Positions 7,508 to 16,249 of a stretch of 64,000 nucleotides of DNA are shown here, one piece after another; the stretch's first letter is position 1; the number at the start of each line of letters is the position of its first letter. This DNA is from Elusimicrobiota bacterium (GTDB lineage Bacteria; Elusimicrobiota; Elusimicrobia; FEN-1173). Location of the stretch: the NCBI GenBank assembly GCA_016721625.1, contig JADKHR010000001.1, positions 2,694,066 through 2,758,065 of the forward strand, read 5' to 3'. The position numbers were made by a program, and so were the translations under genes. A model generated the notes under the pieces. That model saw only the letters and a program-made list of their open reading frames with translations, was not told the origin of the DNA and did no database searches.

Positions 7508-8581
7508 TCAAACGTTGAACCGGAAATACACCACGTCCCCGTCCTTCATTTCATAGTCTTTTCCTTCGATGGAAACGAGGCCTTTTTCCTGGAGGGCCTT
7601 GTAAGAACCCAGGCGCACTAAATCTTCATACTTATAAAGTTCAGCGCGGATGAAGCCCCGCTCGATGTCGGTGTGGATTTTGCCCGCGGCCTTCACCGCT
7701 CGGGTGCCCCGGGGAATGACCCAGGCCCGGGTCTCCTGGGGCCCCGCGGTAAAAAAAGAAATCAAGCCCAGGAGGTCTTTCCCCGCGGTGGCCAACGCCG
7801 CCAGGCCCGGGGTTCCGATCCCCGCCGATTCGTAATAAGAGGCTCGTTCTTCCTCGGGCAGTTGAACAATTTCGGCTTCGATTTTGGCGCAGAGCGGCAC
7901 CACCCGGGCGTTTTCCGCCTTGGCCCGTGCCTCCAGGGCGGCCAGCATTTTCGGTTCCGGCCCTTTCTCGTCGGTGTTCGCCACGTAGAGCACGGGTTTT
8001 CCCGTGAGAAATCCTTGTTCCAACTGGACGTCGGCGGGCACGTTCTGGGACCGGGCCGACCGTCCTTCCCGAAACCCCTTCACCAAACTTTCCATCAGCT
8101 CGAGTTTTTCCTTTGCTTTCTTTTCGCCGGAGCGGGCGGGGCCCTGGAGTTTGTCCAGGGCCTTTTCGGCCTGTTGGAGATCGGCCAGCAAAAGTTCGGT
8201 TTCGATGATGTCCGCCGCTTCGCCGGGGTTCAAGGCTCCCAGCACGTTCACCACCTCGGGATCCTCGAAACAGCGGACCACGTGGGCGATGGCGTCCACG
8301 GCGCGGATGTGGGAAAGGAATTTGTTGCCGAGCCCCTCCCCTTGGCTCGCCCCCTTCACCAACCCCGCGATGTCCACGAATTTGATCCCGCCGGGCGTGA
8401 CCTTTTCGCTTTTGAACATGTCCCCCAGGACGGTCAATCGTGAATCCGGGAGCGGGACGATGCCCACGTTGGGGTCGATGGTGGTGAAGGGGAAATTGCT
8501 GGCCGCCGCCGCGGCGCCGGTGAGGGCGTTAAAGAGCGTGGATTTTCCGACGTTGGGAAGACCGACGATGCCGATGTCCAT
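7508..8581 (-). CDS. ychF: YchF/OLA1-family redox-regulated ATPase
   Basis: A 357-residue translation-associated P-loop NTPase of the Obg-related YchF family, close to the usual 363. The G1 loop is GLPNVGKSTLFNALTG, followed by FPFTTIDPNVGIVPLPD, G3 VDIAGLVKGAS, and the altered G4 NTDE in place of NKxD, which in this family gives ATP rather than GTP preference. A coiled-coil insertion lies at about 130-200 and a TGS domain occupies the C-terminus (RAVKAAGKIHTDIERGFIRA). It binds the ribosome in the cytoplasm. It sits between an SDR gene and a small membrane protein in one minus-strand series. Confidence 0.96.
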   Translation of the reverse strand: MDIGIVGLPNVGKSTLFNALTGAAAAASNFPFTTIDPNVGIVPLPDSRLTVLGDMFKSEKVTPGGIKFVDIAGLVKGASQGEGLGNKFLSHIRAVDAIAHVVRCFEDPEVVNVLGALNPGEAADIIETELLLADLQQAEKALDKLQGPARSGEKKAKEKLELMESLVKGFREGRSARSQNVPADVQLEQGFLTGKPVLYVANTDEKGPEPKMLAALEARAKAENARVVPLCAKIEAEIVQLPEEERASYYESAGIGTPGLAALATAGKDLLGLISFFTAGPQETRAWVIPRGTRAVKAAGKIHTDIERGFIRAELYKYEDLVRLGSYKALQEKGLVSIEGKDYEMKDGDVVYFRFNV

Positions 8582-8600
8582 AAGGAAAGACTCCTTTGAT

Positions 8601-9437
8601 TTAAAAGTGGGAGGAGCGAGGGCGCCCGAGGGCGTCTCCGTAACTCCGGCGGATCAGGCGGTCGGCGAAGGAGGGCAGAAGCGCGCTGACCCAAGCGCCC
8701 GGCCGGATCCACCAGGGGACAAAATATTCCGTGCCTCGCCGCTCCACGGCTTTGGCCACGGCCCGGGCCGCCCGGCGGGCCGAAATACGGACCCCGTCCC
8801 GTTCGGGGTATCCGGTGGGGAGACGGGACCGGTCCACGCCGTTGGGCATCTCCGTTTCGGTGCCGCCCGGGAGGACGAGGCTGAAGGTCACGTTTTGGGC
8901 CGCCCATTCCACCCTCAGGCTTTCCGTGAGGCCCAGGAGGGCGAACTTGCTGGCCGCGTAAGCTCCCATGAAGGGAAGGCCGCGCCGGCTCACCCCCGAC
9001 CCCACTTGAACCACGTGACCGCCGCCTTGTTTTTCAAAAAGGGGAAGCGCGGCGCGCACCGCCTCGATGGTCGCCCAGAAATTCGTTTCGAAAATTTCCC
9101 GCATTTCCGCCACCGGCATGTCTTGAAAGGTGGCCATGCGGAGGATTCCGGCGTTGTTCACGAGAACGTCCAATCGGCCAAAATGGGAAGCGGTTTGCTC
9201 AACCCCTTTCCGGGCCTGGTCCGGTTTAGAAATATCCACTGGGCAAACGAGTGCCGGGGAACCGCCATTATTTTCAATCTCTCGGGCCAGGGTTTCCAGT
9301 CTTTCTTTGCGCCTCGCCGCGAGTGCGAGCCTCCACCCCCGGGACGCTAAAATCCTCGCGGTTTCCCATCCGATGCCGCTGGAGGCGCCCGTGATGAGGG
9401 CGACGGGTGATTCCTTTTTAGGGGGGACGGGTGTCAT
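8601..9437 (-). CDS. SDR-family NAD(P)-dependent oxidoreductase
   Basis: A 278-residue classical short-chain dehydrogenase. The cofactor motif is VALITGASSGIGWETARILA, the NNAG motif is VLVNNAGILRMATF, and the catalytic site is Ser in VQVGSGVSRRG followed by YAASK (Y157 region). A C-terminal hydrophobic extension ends near WWIRPGAWVSALLPSFADRL, common in DltE/YqjQ-like SDRs and possibly membrane-peripheral. I start at ATG 9437 because the frame upstream reads through nadE in another frame and lacks homology. It lies four bases downstream of the nadE stop and 20 bases upstream of ychF. Substrate unknown. Confidence 0.9.
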   Translation of the reverse strand: MTPVPPKKESPVALITGASSGIGWETARILASRGWRLALAARRKERLETLAREIENNGGSPALVCPVDISKPDQARKGVEQTASHFGRLDVLVNNAGILRMATFQDMPVAEMREIFETNFWATIEAVRAALPLFEKQGGGHVVQVGSGVSRRGLPFMGAYAASKFALLGLTESLRVEWAAQNVTFSLVLPGGTETEMPNGVDRSRLPTGYPERDGVRISARRAARAVAKAVERRGTEYFVPWWIRPGAWVSALLPSFADRLIRRSYGDALGRPRSSHF

Positions 9438-9441
9438 CGGT

Positions 9442-11124
9442 TCACTCCCCCGTCGCTTTGAATTTGTTTGTGATGGGCATGCGCCGGTCCCGGCCGAAGG
9501 CCCGGGGGGTGATCTTGATGCCCGGCGGTGTTTGGCGGCGTTTATATTCCATGGCATCGATGGTACGGATCCATTTCGCCGCGACCTGGCGGGGAACACC
9601 GGCCTTGACGATCCGCTCCAGGCCTTGGTTCTCCTCCACATACCGATGGACGATGGTGTCCAAAACCTCGTAGGGGGGCAGGGAGTCCTGGTCCCTCTGG
9701 TTCGGCCTCAGTTCGGCCGTGGGGGGGCGCGTGAGCGTGGTCTCCGGGATGAGCGGGCGCCCGCCCCGGGCGTTTCGCCAACGGGCCAGGCGGTACACCA
9801 GGGTTTTCGGGAGGTCTTTGATCACCGCGAAGCCCCCGGCCGAATCGCCGTAGAGCGTGAAATAACCGGCCGACAGCTCGGATTTGTTCCCCGTGGTCAA
9901 CACCAACCAACCCAACTTGTTGGAAAGGGCCATTAAAAGGGTCCCGCGCACGCGGGATTGGAGGTTCTCCTCGGCCACGTCGGGCGCGCGGTCTCCGAAA
10001 AGAGGAGCGAGGGTTTTCCGGAAGGACTGAACCGTCTCCTCGATTGGGAGGGTGTGGAACTCGATCCCCAGGTTTCGCGCCACCGCCTCGGCGTCGTTCC
10101 GGGTTTCATCGGAATTGAAGCGCGAGGGGAGCGTGACGCCCACCACGTTTTCTTTGCCCAGGGCGTCGGCCGCGATCACCGCCACCAAGGCCGAGTCGAT
10201 GCCGCCCGAGAGTCCCACCAGCACCCGGCCGAACCCGTTTTTTCGAACGTAGTCGCGGGTTCCGACGATGAGGGCGGAATAAATTTCCTCCTCCGGGTCC
10301 AGGGGCGGCGCCAGAAAGGAGGTGTTGGGCGCCCGATCTTCCGACCGTCGCGGGATTTTGACGGCCTTGGCGTTTTGGAGCGAAACGGGTTCCAAGGGCA
10401 GGTCGGTGATCAAAAGGTGTTCGTCGAAGGCGGGGGCCTGGGCGACCACGCGGCCCTTGGCGTTCATGACCAGACTGGAGCCGTCGTAAACCAATTCGTC
10501 TTGGCCGCCCACCAGGTTGCCATAGGCGATGGCCGCCCCGCATTCCCGGGCTTTATTTGTTAAGACGGCGACCCGTTCCTTCCCCTTGCCGGCATGGAAG
10601 GGGCTGGCGGATAGGTTCAGAATCAGGGAGGCGCCTGCTTTGCTCGCGGCCAGGGCGGGCCCTTCCGGACGCCAGACGTCCTCGCAGACGGTCAGCCCGA
10701 TCCGCACGCCGCCCAAGTCCAGCAGAGCGGGCTCTTGGCCGGGGAGGAAATACCTCTGTTCGTCGAACACTCCGTAGTTGGGCAGGAACCATTTGTGAAA
10801 GCGTACCCGAATCCGGCCGCCGTGGAGGGCCACGGCGGCGTTGAAGAGCGCCCCGGGACGCCCCTCGGGCAGGCCCAACACCACCAGAAGGTCTTTGGGT
10901 AACCGAGGGAGGAGTTGATGGAGCGCCTTCTCGCATTCCTCCAAAAAGATCGGTTCCAACAGGAGGTCTTCGGGGGGATATCCCGTGAGGGACATTTCCG
11001 GGAAAAGGACCAAATCCGCTCCCGCCGCCCGAGCCCGGGCGCTGAAATCCACGATCCGGGCGGCGTTCCCGGCCAGATCCCCAACGGTGGGGTTGATTTG
11101 GGCGAGGGCGAGACGAAGGAGCAT
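9442..11124 (-). CDS. nadE: Glutamine-dependent NAD+ synthetase
   Basis: A 560-residue two-domain enzyme that amidates nicotinic acid adenine dinucleotide to NAD using glutamine. The N-terminal nitrilase-type glutaminase domain (1-270) has the catalytic triad contexts: Glu in LFPEMSLTGYP, Lys in HKWFLPNYGVFDE, and Cys in LTVCEDVW. The C-terminal synthetase domain has the PP-loop GLSGGIDSALVA, and later LTTGNKSELSAGYFTLYGD and TTLTRPPTAELRPNQRDQDS. Length fits the family. The ATG at 11124 was chosen because MLLRLALAQINPTVGDLAGN is the family N-terminus; the open frame further upstream is a shadow. It follows the ANTAR-regulator gene by 44 bases. Confidence 0.96.
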   Translation of the reverse strand: MLLRLALAQINPTVGDLAGNAARIVDFSARARAAGADLVLFPEMSLTGYPPEDLLLEPIFLEECEKALHQLLPRLPKDLLVVLGLPEGRPGALFNAAVALHGGRIRVRFHKWFLPNYGVFDEQRYFLPGQEPALLDLGGVRIGLTVCEDVWRPEGPALAASKAGASLILNLSASPFHAGKGKERVAVLTNKARECGAAIAYGNLVGGQDELVYDGSSLVMNAKGRVVAQAPAFDEHLLITDLPLEPVSLQNAKAVKIPRRSEDRAPNTSFLAPPLDPEEEIYSALIVGTRDYVRKNGFGRVLVGLSGGIDSALVAVIAADALGKENVVGVTLPSRFNSDETRNDAEAVARNLGIEFHTLPIEETVQSFRKTLAPLFGDRAPDVAEENLQSRVRGTLLMALSNKLGWLVLTTGNKSELSAGYFTLYGDSAGGFAVIKDLPKTLVYRLARWRNARGGRPLIPETTLTRPPTAELRPNQRDQDSLPPYEVLDTIVHRYVEENQGLERIVKAGVPRQVAAKWIRTIDAMEYKRRQTPPGIKITPRAFGRDRRMPITNKFKATGE

Positions 11125-11168
11125 GTGGGACGGTCTCCCAGGTTTAGAAAAGGGGCCCCGCTGGGAGG

Positions 11169-12401
11169 TCACCGGGACTGGCCGAGGTCTTCGGCCAGGA
11201 GGATGGCTTCGGCGATTTCTTTCATGGTTTTTCGTCGATCCATGCTTTGTTTTTGAATTTCGCGGAAAGCCTCGGGTTCGGAAAGACCGCGTTTCTTCAT
11301 GATCGCGCTTTTGGCTCGTTCGACCAGTTTGCGGGTTTCGAGGGCTTCCTGGGCGGACAATTTTTCCTGGAGAAGCCGGGTTTGCATGATGGCCGAGGCG
11401 CACTGATTGGCCACGGATTGCAGGACGGAAACGTCTTCCTTGGAAAAATCGTATTCCTGGGCGGTGTAGGTGTTGATGACGCCCAACACCTTGTCCTTGA
11501 ACATCATGGGGAGCGACAGCAGGGACACCAACCCTTCGGAGACGGCGACGTCGGGGAAAGAGAAACGTTTGTCCTTTCTGACGTCGGAGATGATGACGGG
11601 TTTCTTCTCCAGGACGGCCCGGCCGGAGAGGCTCTGGGCCACGGGGACGGGCGGTTTGTTGCGGTAGGCGTCCGAGAGGGACTGGGTGGCCGCGATGCGG
11701 AGCTGGTGGGATTCGTCGTCCAGCAACATGATGGAGCAAATCTTGGAGCCCATGAGGGAGGCCGTCATGGCCACGATCAACTGGAGGATCTCCTCCATAA
11801 ACCGGTCGGAGGTGACGGTGCGGCTCACGGCGGAAAGCGTTTGAATGGCGTCGGCCTTGCGGCGGGTTTCCTCGTAGAGCCGAGCGTTCTCGATGGCGCC
11901 GCCCACTTGGCGGGCGATGGTGCTGAGGAGCTTGAGCGCGTGCTCGCTGTGGGCGGTGGGTTTCTTGTGTTGGACGTTGATGACGCCCACCACGCCTTCT
12001 TTGACCAAAATCGGGACGGAGAGGAACCCCTCGAACTTGTCTTCCGGCAAGTTGTGGAAAAATTTGAAGCGATGGTCCTCGTGTGCCTTTTCCGGGATGG
12101 ACAGCGGTTTCTTGTGTTCCGCCACCCAACCGGTCAACCCTTCGCCCATACGAAGGCGCAATTGGTCGATTTCCCCGGGGTGGGGGGGTTTGGAGGCGGA
12201 GAGCACTAAACTCCGGTGGGAGGGTTCGTGCAGATAAATAAAACAGGCGTCGGCTTTGGTGAGTCCGCTCACCAACGTCACTATTTCCTGAAGGATGGTG
12301 CGAAGCTCCAAGGTGGACCCGATGATTTGGGTGATGCGGTGAAGCAGATCCAACTCTTCGGTGGTGCCGAGAGAACGGGTTGAGACTTTAGCGCGGGGCA
12401 T
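11169..12401 (-). CDS. GAF-GAF-ANTAR RNA-binding antiterminator
   Basis: A 410-residue cytoplasmic sensor. Two GAF domains occupy about 15-165 (ADACFIYLHE, GLTGWVAEHKKPLSI, FLSVPILVKEGVVGVINVQH) and 195-340 (KICSIMLLDDESHQLRIAAT, LSLPMMFKDKVLGVINTYTA). The last 55 residues are an ANTAR domain (LETRKLVERAKSAIMKKRGL, SEPEAFREIQKQSMDRRKTM, KEIAEAIL). ANTAR domains bind paired hexaloop RNA hairpins and prevent transcription termination, usually in nitrogen or small-ligand pathways. There is no receiver domain, so input is probably a ligand or redox signal sensed by GAF. The gene lies upstream of nadE on the same strand. Its RNA targets are not evident in this window. Confidence 0.92.
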   Translation of the reverse strand: MPRAKVSTRSLGTTEELDLLHRITQIIGSTLELRTILQEIVTLVSGLTKADACFIYLHEPSHRSLVLSASKPPHPGEIDQLRLRMGEGLTGWVAEHKKPLSIPEKAHEDHRFKFFHNLPEDKFEGFLSVPILVKEGVVGVINVQHKKPTAHSEHALKLLSTIARQVGGAIENARLYEETRRKADAIQTLSAVSRTVTSDRFMEEILQLIVAMTASLMGSKICSIMLLDDESHQLRIAATQSLSDAYRNKPPVPVAQSLSGRAVLEKKPVIISDVRKDKRFSFPDVAVSEGLVSLLSLPMMFKDKVLGVINTYTAQEYDFSKEDVSVLQSVANQCASAIMQTRLLQEKLSAQEALETRKLVERAKSAIMKKRGLSEPEAFREIQKQSMDRRKTMKEIAEAILLAEDLGQSR

Positions 12402-12557
12402 GGCTCGCTCCTAAGTGGGAAAATGGAGAGGGACTAAAGGAACCCCCACTCTATCAACTTTCCGCCGGAGCGTCAAACCAGGAGCCGTCAAAAAAACAGG
12501 GACCCCCTGGAGACTGAGAATCTCTGTAAAAGGGCTCGAGACCTTGTGTTCGGAGTT

Positions 12558-13028
12558 TCATCCCTCCAGCAGGCTTCGGAGCATCCAGGAGGTTTTTTCG
12601 TGGAGTTGGAGGCGTTGGGTGAGGAGGTCCATGGTGGCTTGGTCGGAGGCTCGCTCGGCGGCGGGGAAGGCCCGGCGGGCGGCTTGGATCACAGTTTCAT
12701 GGCCTTCCAGTAGCTGGCGGATCATGTCTTGGGCTTTGGGAACGCCGACGGCTTCTTTGACGGAGGTGAGCTTGCCGAACTCGGCGTAGGACCCCGGCGC
12801 GTGGTTTTCCAAGGCGCGGATGCGTTCGGCCACCAGGTCCACCGCCAACGCCATTTCGTTGTAGTGCCCCTCGAACATCAAGTGGAGGGTTTGGAACATG
12901 GGCCCCGTCACGTTCCAATGGAAGTTGTGGGTTTTGAGATACAGCGTGTAGGTGTCCGCCAACAGCACCGCCAATCCCTCGGCGATTTCTTTCTTCTGCT
13001 CTTTCGAGATCAATTTAGATTCGGTCAT
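12558..13028 (-). CDS. dps: Dps-family DNA-binding ferritin-like protein
   Basis: A 156-residue Dps/miniferritin. The intersubunit ferroxidase residues are in YLKTHNFHWNVTGPMFQTLH and LMFEGHYNEMALAVDLVAER, the H...H...D/E pattern that oxidises Fe(II) with peroxide. The rest is a four-helix bundle ending LHEKTSWMLRSLLEG. Dps dodecamers store iron and protect DNA in stress. Start at 13028 is set by a good Shine-Dalgarno (AGAGGAGAATTCC before ATG) and by the family N-terminus; the frame open further upstream is not conserved. It is a single-gene unit after namZ. Confidence 0.93.
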   Translation of the reverse strand: MTESKLISKEQKKEIAEGLAVLLADTYTLYLKTHNFHWNVTGPMFQTLHLMFEGHYNEMALAVDLVAERIRALENHAPGSYAEFGKLTSVKEAVGVPKAQDMIRQLLEGHETVIQAARRAFPAAERASDQATMDLLTQRLQLHEKTSWMLRSLLEG

Positions 13029-13095
13029 GGAATTCTCCTCTTCGTCGTTGTTTGGATATTTTAGCATCATCAGGACGTCCGCTCCAGTGGCTGGG

Positions 13096-14265
13096 TTAAA
13101 AATAGAGCAGGGCGTCTTGTCTCGCTTGGCGGAAGCTTTGAATCTCTCGCCGCCATGACTTTTCCAGTGAAAGAAGTTTTGCACCGCTTTCCATGGCGCG
13201 GCGGATTTGATCGGTGCCGCAGAGGATGTCCATAGGCTTCTTTTTGGTTTCGAATTCGTAGGGGGGAGCTTTCCAGCGGAATTTGGGGGAGAGTCGTCGA
13301 ACGGTTTGGATCAAGCTCAGACCGGTTCGGAAGGACTGGAACTGGGCGGGATCGGTGACATGGATTTGGACGCCGCCGCAGAGTTGGCCGGCCCATTTGT
13401 TGAAAGTGGGGCGGAACTGGAGGGCACGGAATCGGACGCCCGGAAGCTTTTGGGCGGCGAGCGCCTGGGCGAGACGGGTGCCGTCGACGAAGGGGGCGCC
13501 GACGATTTCAAAAGGCCGCGTGGTTCCGCGTCCCTCGGAAAGGTTAGTGGCTTCCAAAAGGCACATGCCGCCATAGACGGTGGCGGTTTCCAGGGTCGGC
13601 ATGTTGGGGGAGGGGAGGACCCAGGGCAGGCCCGTTTCGTTAAACCGCATGGACCGGCGCCAACCCGCCATGGGGACCACGTGCAAATCGGTTCCCCATT
13701 TTTGCGTCCGGTTGAAATGGCGGGCCAATTCGCCCACGGTCATGCCGTGGAGGACGGGGAGGGGATGTCGTCCAACAAAAGAGGCGAAGGCGGGGTCCGG
13801 CAAGTTGCCTTCCAATTTCTCCCCGCCCAGGGGGTTGGGGCGGTCGAGCACGATAAGGGGTTTGTCCTTCTCGGCGCAGGCCTTCATGGCCAGGGCCATG
13901 GTCCAGATGAAGGTGTAGTAGCGAACGCCGATGTCTTGGAGGTCGAAGAGCAGGGCGTCGATGTTTTCGAGCATGGCGGGGGTGGGGGACAGATTTTTTC
14001 CATAGAGGCTGTAGACGGGAAGGTTTGTCCGAGGGGCCCGGGCGCCCTGGACCGGGGCTTGGTCTTGAAGTTCGGCCGCCAAGCCGTGTTCGGGGGCGAA
14101 GAGCGCGGTCAGTCGGAACCCGGAGCGGCGGAGGGCATCCACCGCGTGTTCCAGCGCGCCGGTGACGGAGGCGCCGTGAACAATGGCGCCCAGCCGTTTC
14201 TTTCGCCAGGGGCGTCCCAGGGGGCCTAAAAATCGATCGAGCCCAGCCTGGACCGGGGGGGTCAC
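13096..14265 (-). CDS. namZ: NamZ-type exo-beta-N-acetylmuramidase (DUF1343)
   Basis: A 389-residue protein of the DUF1343 family, whose characterised member NamZ (Bacillus YbbC) removes terminal MurNAc from peptidoglycan fragments. Recognisable segments are FRLTALFAPEHGLAAELQDQ, LLFDLQDIGVRYYTFIWTMA, IVLDRPNPLGGEKLEGNLPD, LPWVLPSPNMPTLETATVYG, and LLEATNLSEGRGTTRPFEIV. No clear signal peptide is visible, so a cytoplasmic recycling role is possible. The GTG start overlaps the stop of the upstream methylase (GTGA), placing it last in the ispG operon. It fits with the murein-recycling genes at 37.5-42.8 kb. Confidence 0.9.
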   Translation of the reverse strand: MTPPVQAGLDRFLGPLGRPWRKKRLGAIVHGASVTGALEHAVDALRRSGFRLTALFAPEHGLAAELQDQAPVQGARAPRTNLPVYSLYGKNLSPTPAMLENIDALLFDLQDIGVRYYTFIWTMALAMKACAEKDKPLIVLDRPNPLGGEKLEGNLPDPAFASFVGRHPLPVLHGMTVGELARHFNRTQKWGTDLHVVPMAGWRRSMRFNETGLPWVLPSPNMPTLETATVYGGMCLLEATNLSEGRGTTRPFEIVGAPFVDGTRLAQALAAQKLPGVRFRALQFRPTFNKWAGQLCGGVQIHVTDPAQFQSFRTGLSLIQTVRRLSPKFRWKAPPYEFETKKKPMDILCGTDQIRRAMESGAKLLSLEKSWRREIQSFRQARQDALLYF

Positions 14266-15086
14266 GCGAAGGCCGACCCCGTGTGAAGGACTGTTCTTTG
14301 CCGCCGTGCCTCCATCAATAAAATCCCCGCCGCCACGGCCACGTTCAGCGACTCGACCCGGCCGGCCATGGGGATTTTAATTCGCTGGACGGGAAGGGCG
14401 CCGAGCGATGGGAAATTCACCCCGCGCGCCTCGCCGCCCAAAAGGAGCACGCAGGGGGCGGTCCAATTCCACTGGAAATAGCTGTGGGATCCCCCGGCGT
14501 CGGCCGCCAGCAGGGCGGGAGAGGTGGGGAAGGCGTTTAAGATCGTTTGGATCGAGTCGGTTCGAAAGATCGGTATTCGGAAAGCGCTTCCGGCGGAGGC
14601 CCGCAGGGCTTTGGGCGAGAGGGGGTCCGCGGTTCCGGGCAAGACTCCCACGGCGGTCACTCCCGCCGCTTCGGCCGACCGAAGAATGGCGCCCACGTTG
14701 GCGGGCGACTGAAGGGCGTCCAACAGGAGGATCAAGGGGGGCGGGGTTCCAAGCCCCGCCACCGTGGCCAGGTCAAAACCGTGGGGCCGGTCCGCCCGTA
14801 CGGCGATCCCGGGCGGGGTTTCTACATCGGAAATGAATTCCATGACTGAAGACGTGACCGCATGAACGGTGGCGCCTCGGTCGCGCAAGGCTTGGATGAG
14901 CGGGGCGGTTTTCGGATCTTTTTCGCTTTGGGGGATCACCGCCGCTTCCCGGGGCGTGAGGGTCGAATCCAACAGTTCTTCCAAGAGACGCCGCCCCTCG
15001 ACAAAAATGGAGCGTCCGTCCTTTCCGTCCCGCGCGGCCCGAAAGCGGGCCACCGTGGGGTTGGACCGGGAGGCGATAGGGGTCAC
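14262..15086 (-). CDS. TrmH/SpoU-family RNA 2'-O-methyltransferase
   Basis: A 274-residue SPOUT methyltransferase. The N-terminal substrate-binding part (FVEGRRLLEELLDS) is followed by the trefoil-knot SPOUT domain with motif 1 LLLDALQSPANVGAILRSAE, motif 2 VLLLGGEARGVNF and motif 3 IKIPMAGRVESLNVAVAAGI. Such enzymes methylate ribose in tRNA or 23S rRNA with S-adenosylmethionine; which RNA is not evident. The GTG start overlaps the stop of the AI-2E permease gene (GTGA), and the stop overlaps the namZ start the same way, so the three genes are translationally coupled. Confidence 0.9.
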   Translation of the reverse strand: MTPIASRSNPTVARFRAARDGKDGRSIFVEGRRLLEELLDSTLTPREAAVIPQSEKDPKTAPLIQALRDRGATVHAVTSSVMEFISDVETPPGIAVRADRPHGFDLATVAGLGTPPPLILLLDALQSPANVGAILRSAEAAGVTAVGVLPGTADPLSPKALRASAGSAFRIPIFRTDSIQTILNAFPTSPALLAADAGGSHSYFQWNWTAPCVLLLGGEARGVNFPSLGALPVQRIKIPMAGRVESLNVAVAAGILLMEARRQRTVLHTGSAFA

Positions 15087-16249
15087 GGGAGGGGGGGGGC
15101 CGCCGTGGATCCGGAGATGGAGGAAATTTCTTTTTTTTCCGTCGCGCGGGCCAGCTGTTCGCCGTAGATTTTGGCGAAGGCGAGGACGCTCGCCACCGTG
15201 AGGGGGCCCACCAGGAGGCCGATGGGCCCGTAGGCCTGAAGACCGCCCAGGGTGCCGAAAAAAAGCAAAGCGATGGGGATCTTGGCTTTGCTCCCGATGA
15301 TGAAAGGGCGAAGAAAATTATCAACGGTGCTGACGACCAAACCGCCCCAAAGAAGAATCCCGACGCCTTGAACCACCCAGCCTTTCAAAATGAGGTAGAC
15401 GCCCACCGGCAACCAGACCGCGGTCGCCCCGATGAAAGGGATGAGTGCCATAAACGCCGTGGCGAAGCCGAGAACCACGGAAAAGCTGACGCCCGCGAGG
15501 GCGAACCCGACCCCGGCCAGGAGACCCTGGACCGACGCGGTCACGAACATTCCACGCACCACGGCGGTGAGCGTTTGGTTTAACCGGTTCAGGATGTGGG
15601 TTTTGTAGGCGGTTTCCATGGGGATCAGGCCGACTATTTTCTCGGTCAATCGATTACCGTCTCGAAAGATAAAGAAAAGCGTGAAGACCATGATCAGGGT
15701 TTGAAAGACAAACAAGATCAAATTTTTGACGATGGACGCGCCCAGGGAAGACACCTTGTTTCCAATGCCTTCCATCGTGCGGAGGAGCGTGTCGCGGGGA
15801 TTGACCCCCGCCTGGATCAGAAGTTCTTGCGAGCGTCTCCACACCTTCTTCACGGGCGCCGGAAGCCGTTCCTCCAGGGTGGCGCGGGGGTTCGTTCGAA
15901 CCTCTTGAACCTGTTCTTGGGCCCATGGATAGATGGCCGCGGCTTGCCGGCCCAGGAGGGCGAGGAAAAACAAGGTCGGCACCACCACGATCAGAAAAAG
16001 AGTGGCGACGCTGGTCCCCGCCGCCAGGTTCGGCCGGCCGCGGCTCCAACGGAGAAAACGCGTGTGGAGGGGGTAAAAAACCAACGCCAAGGTGATGGCC
16101 AAGAGGATTCCTGAAAGGAAGGGGGCGACGATCCGGAGGAGCTGATACAAGAGAAACCCGAAGGCCGCGAAAAAAAAGACCCGAAACAAAATGGGACGAG
16201 CTTCACTTCTCCGGTCTGGGACGATTGGAATCACTGGGGTTCCCTCCAT
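15083..16249 (-). CDS. AI-2E/PerM-family membrane permease
   Basis: A 388-residue polytopic protein of the AI-2E/TqsA/PerM family, about eight membrane helices. Family segments include APFLSGILLAITLALVFYPL, LILFVFQTLIMVFTLFFIFR followed by DGNRL, GVGFALAGVSFSVVLGFATA and FIGATAVWLPVGVYLILKGW. Functions proposed for relatives range from autoinducer-2 export to Na+/H+ exchange; nothing here decides. The start at 16249 (MEGTPVIPIV) overlaps the end of ispG by 19 bases; the frame open further upstream is a shadow of ispG. Confidence 0.88.
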   Translation of the reverse strand: MEGTPVIPIVPDRRSEARPILFRVFFFAAFGFLLYQLLRIVAPFLSGILLAITLALVFYPLHTRFLRWSRGRPNLAAGTSVATLFLIVVVPTLFFLALLGRQAAAIYPWAQEQVQEVRTNPRATLEERLPAPVKKVWRRSQELLIQAGVNPRDTLLRTMEGIGNKVSSLGASIVKNLILFVFQTLIMVFTLFFIFRDGNRLTEKIVGLIPMETAYKTHILNRLNQTLTAVVRGMFVTASVQGLLAGVGFALAGVSFSVVLGFATAFMALIPFIGATAVWLPVGVYLILKGWVVQGVGILLWGGLVVSTVDNFLRPFIIGSKAKIPIALLFFGTLGGLQAYGPIGLLVGPLTVASVLAFAKIYGEQLARATEKKEISSISGSTAAPPLP

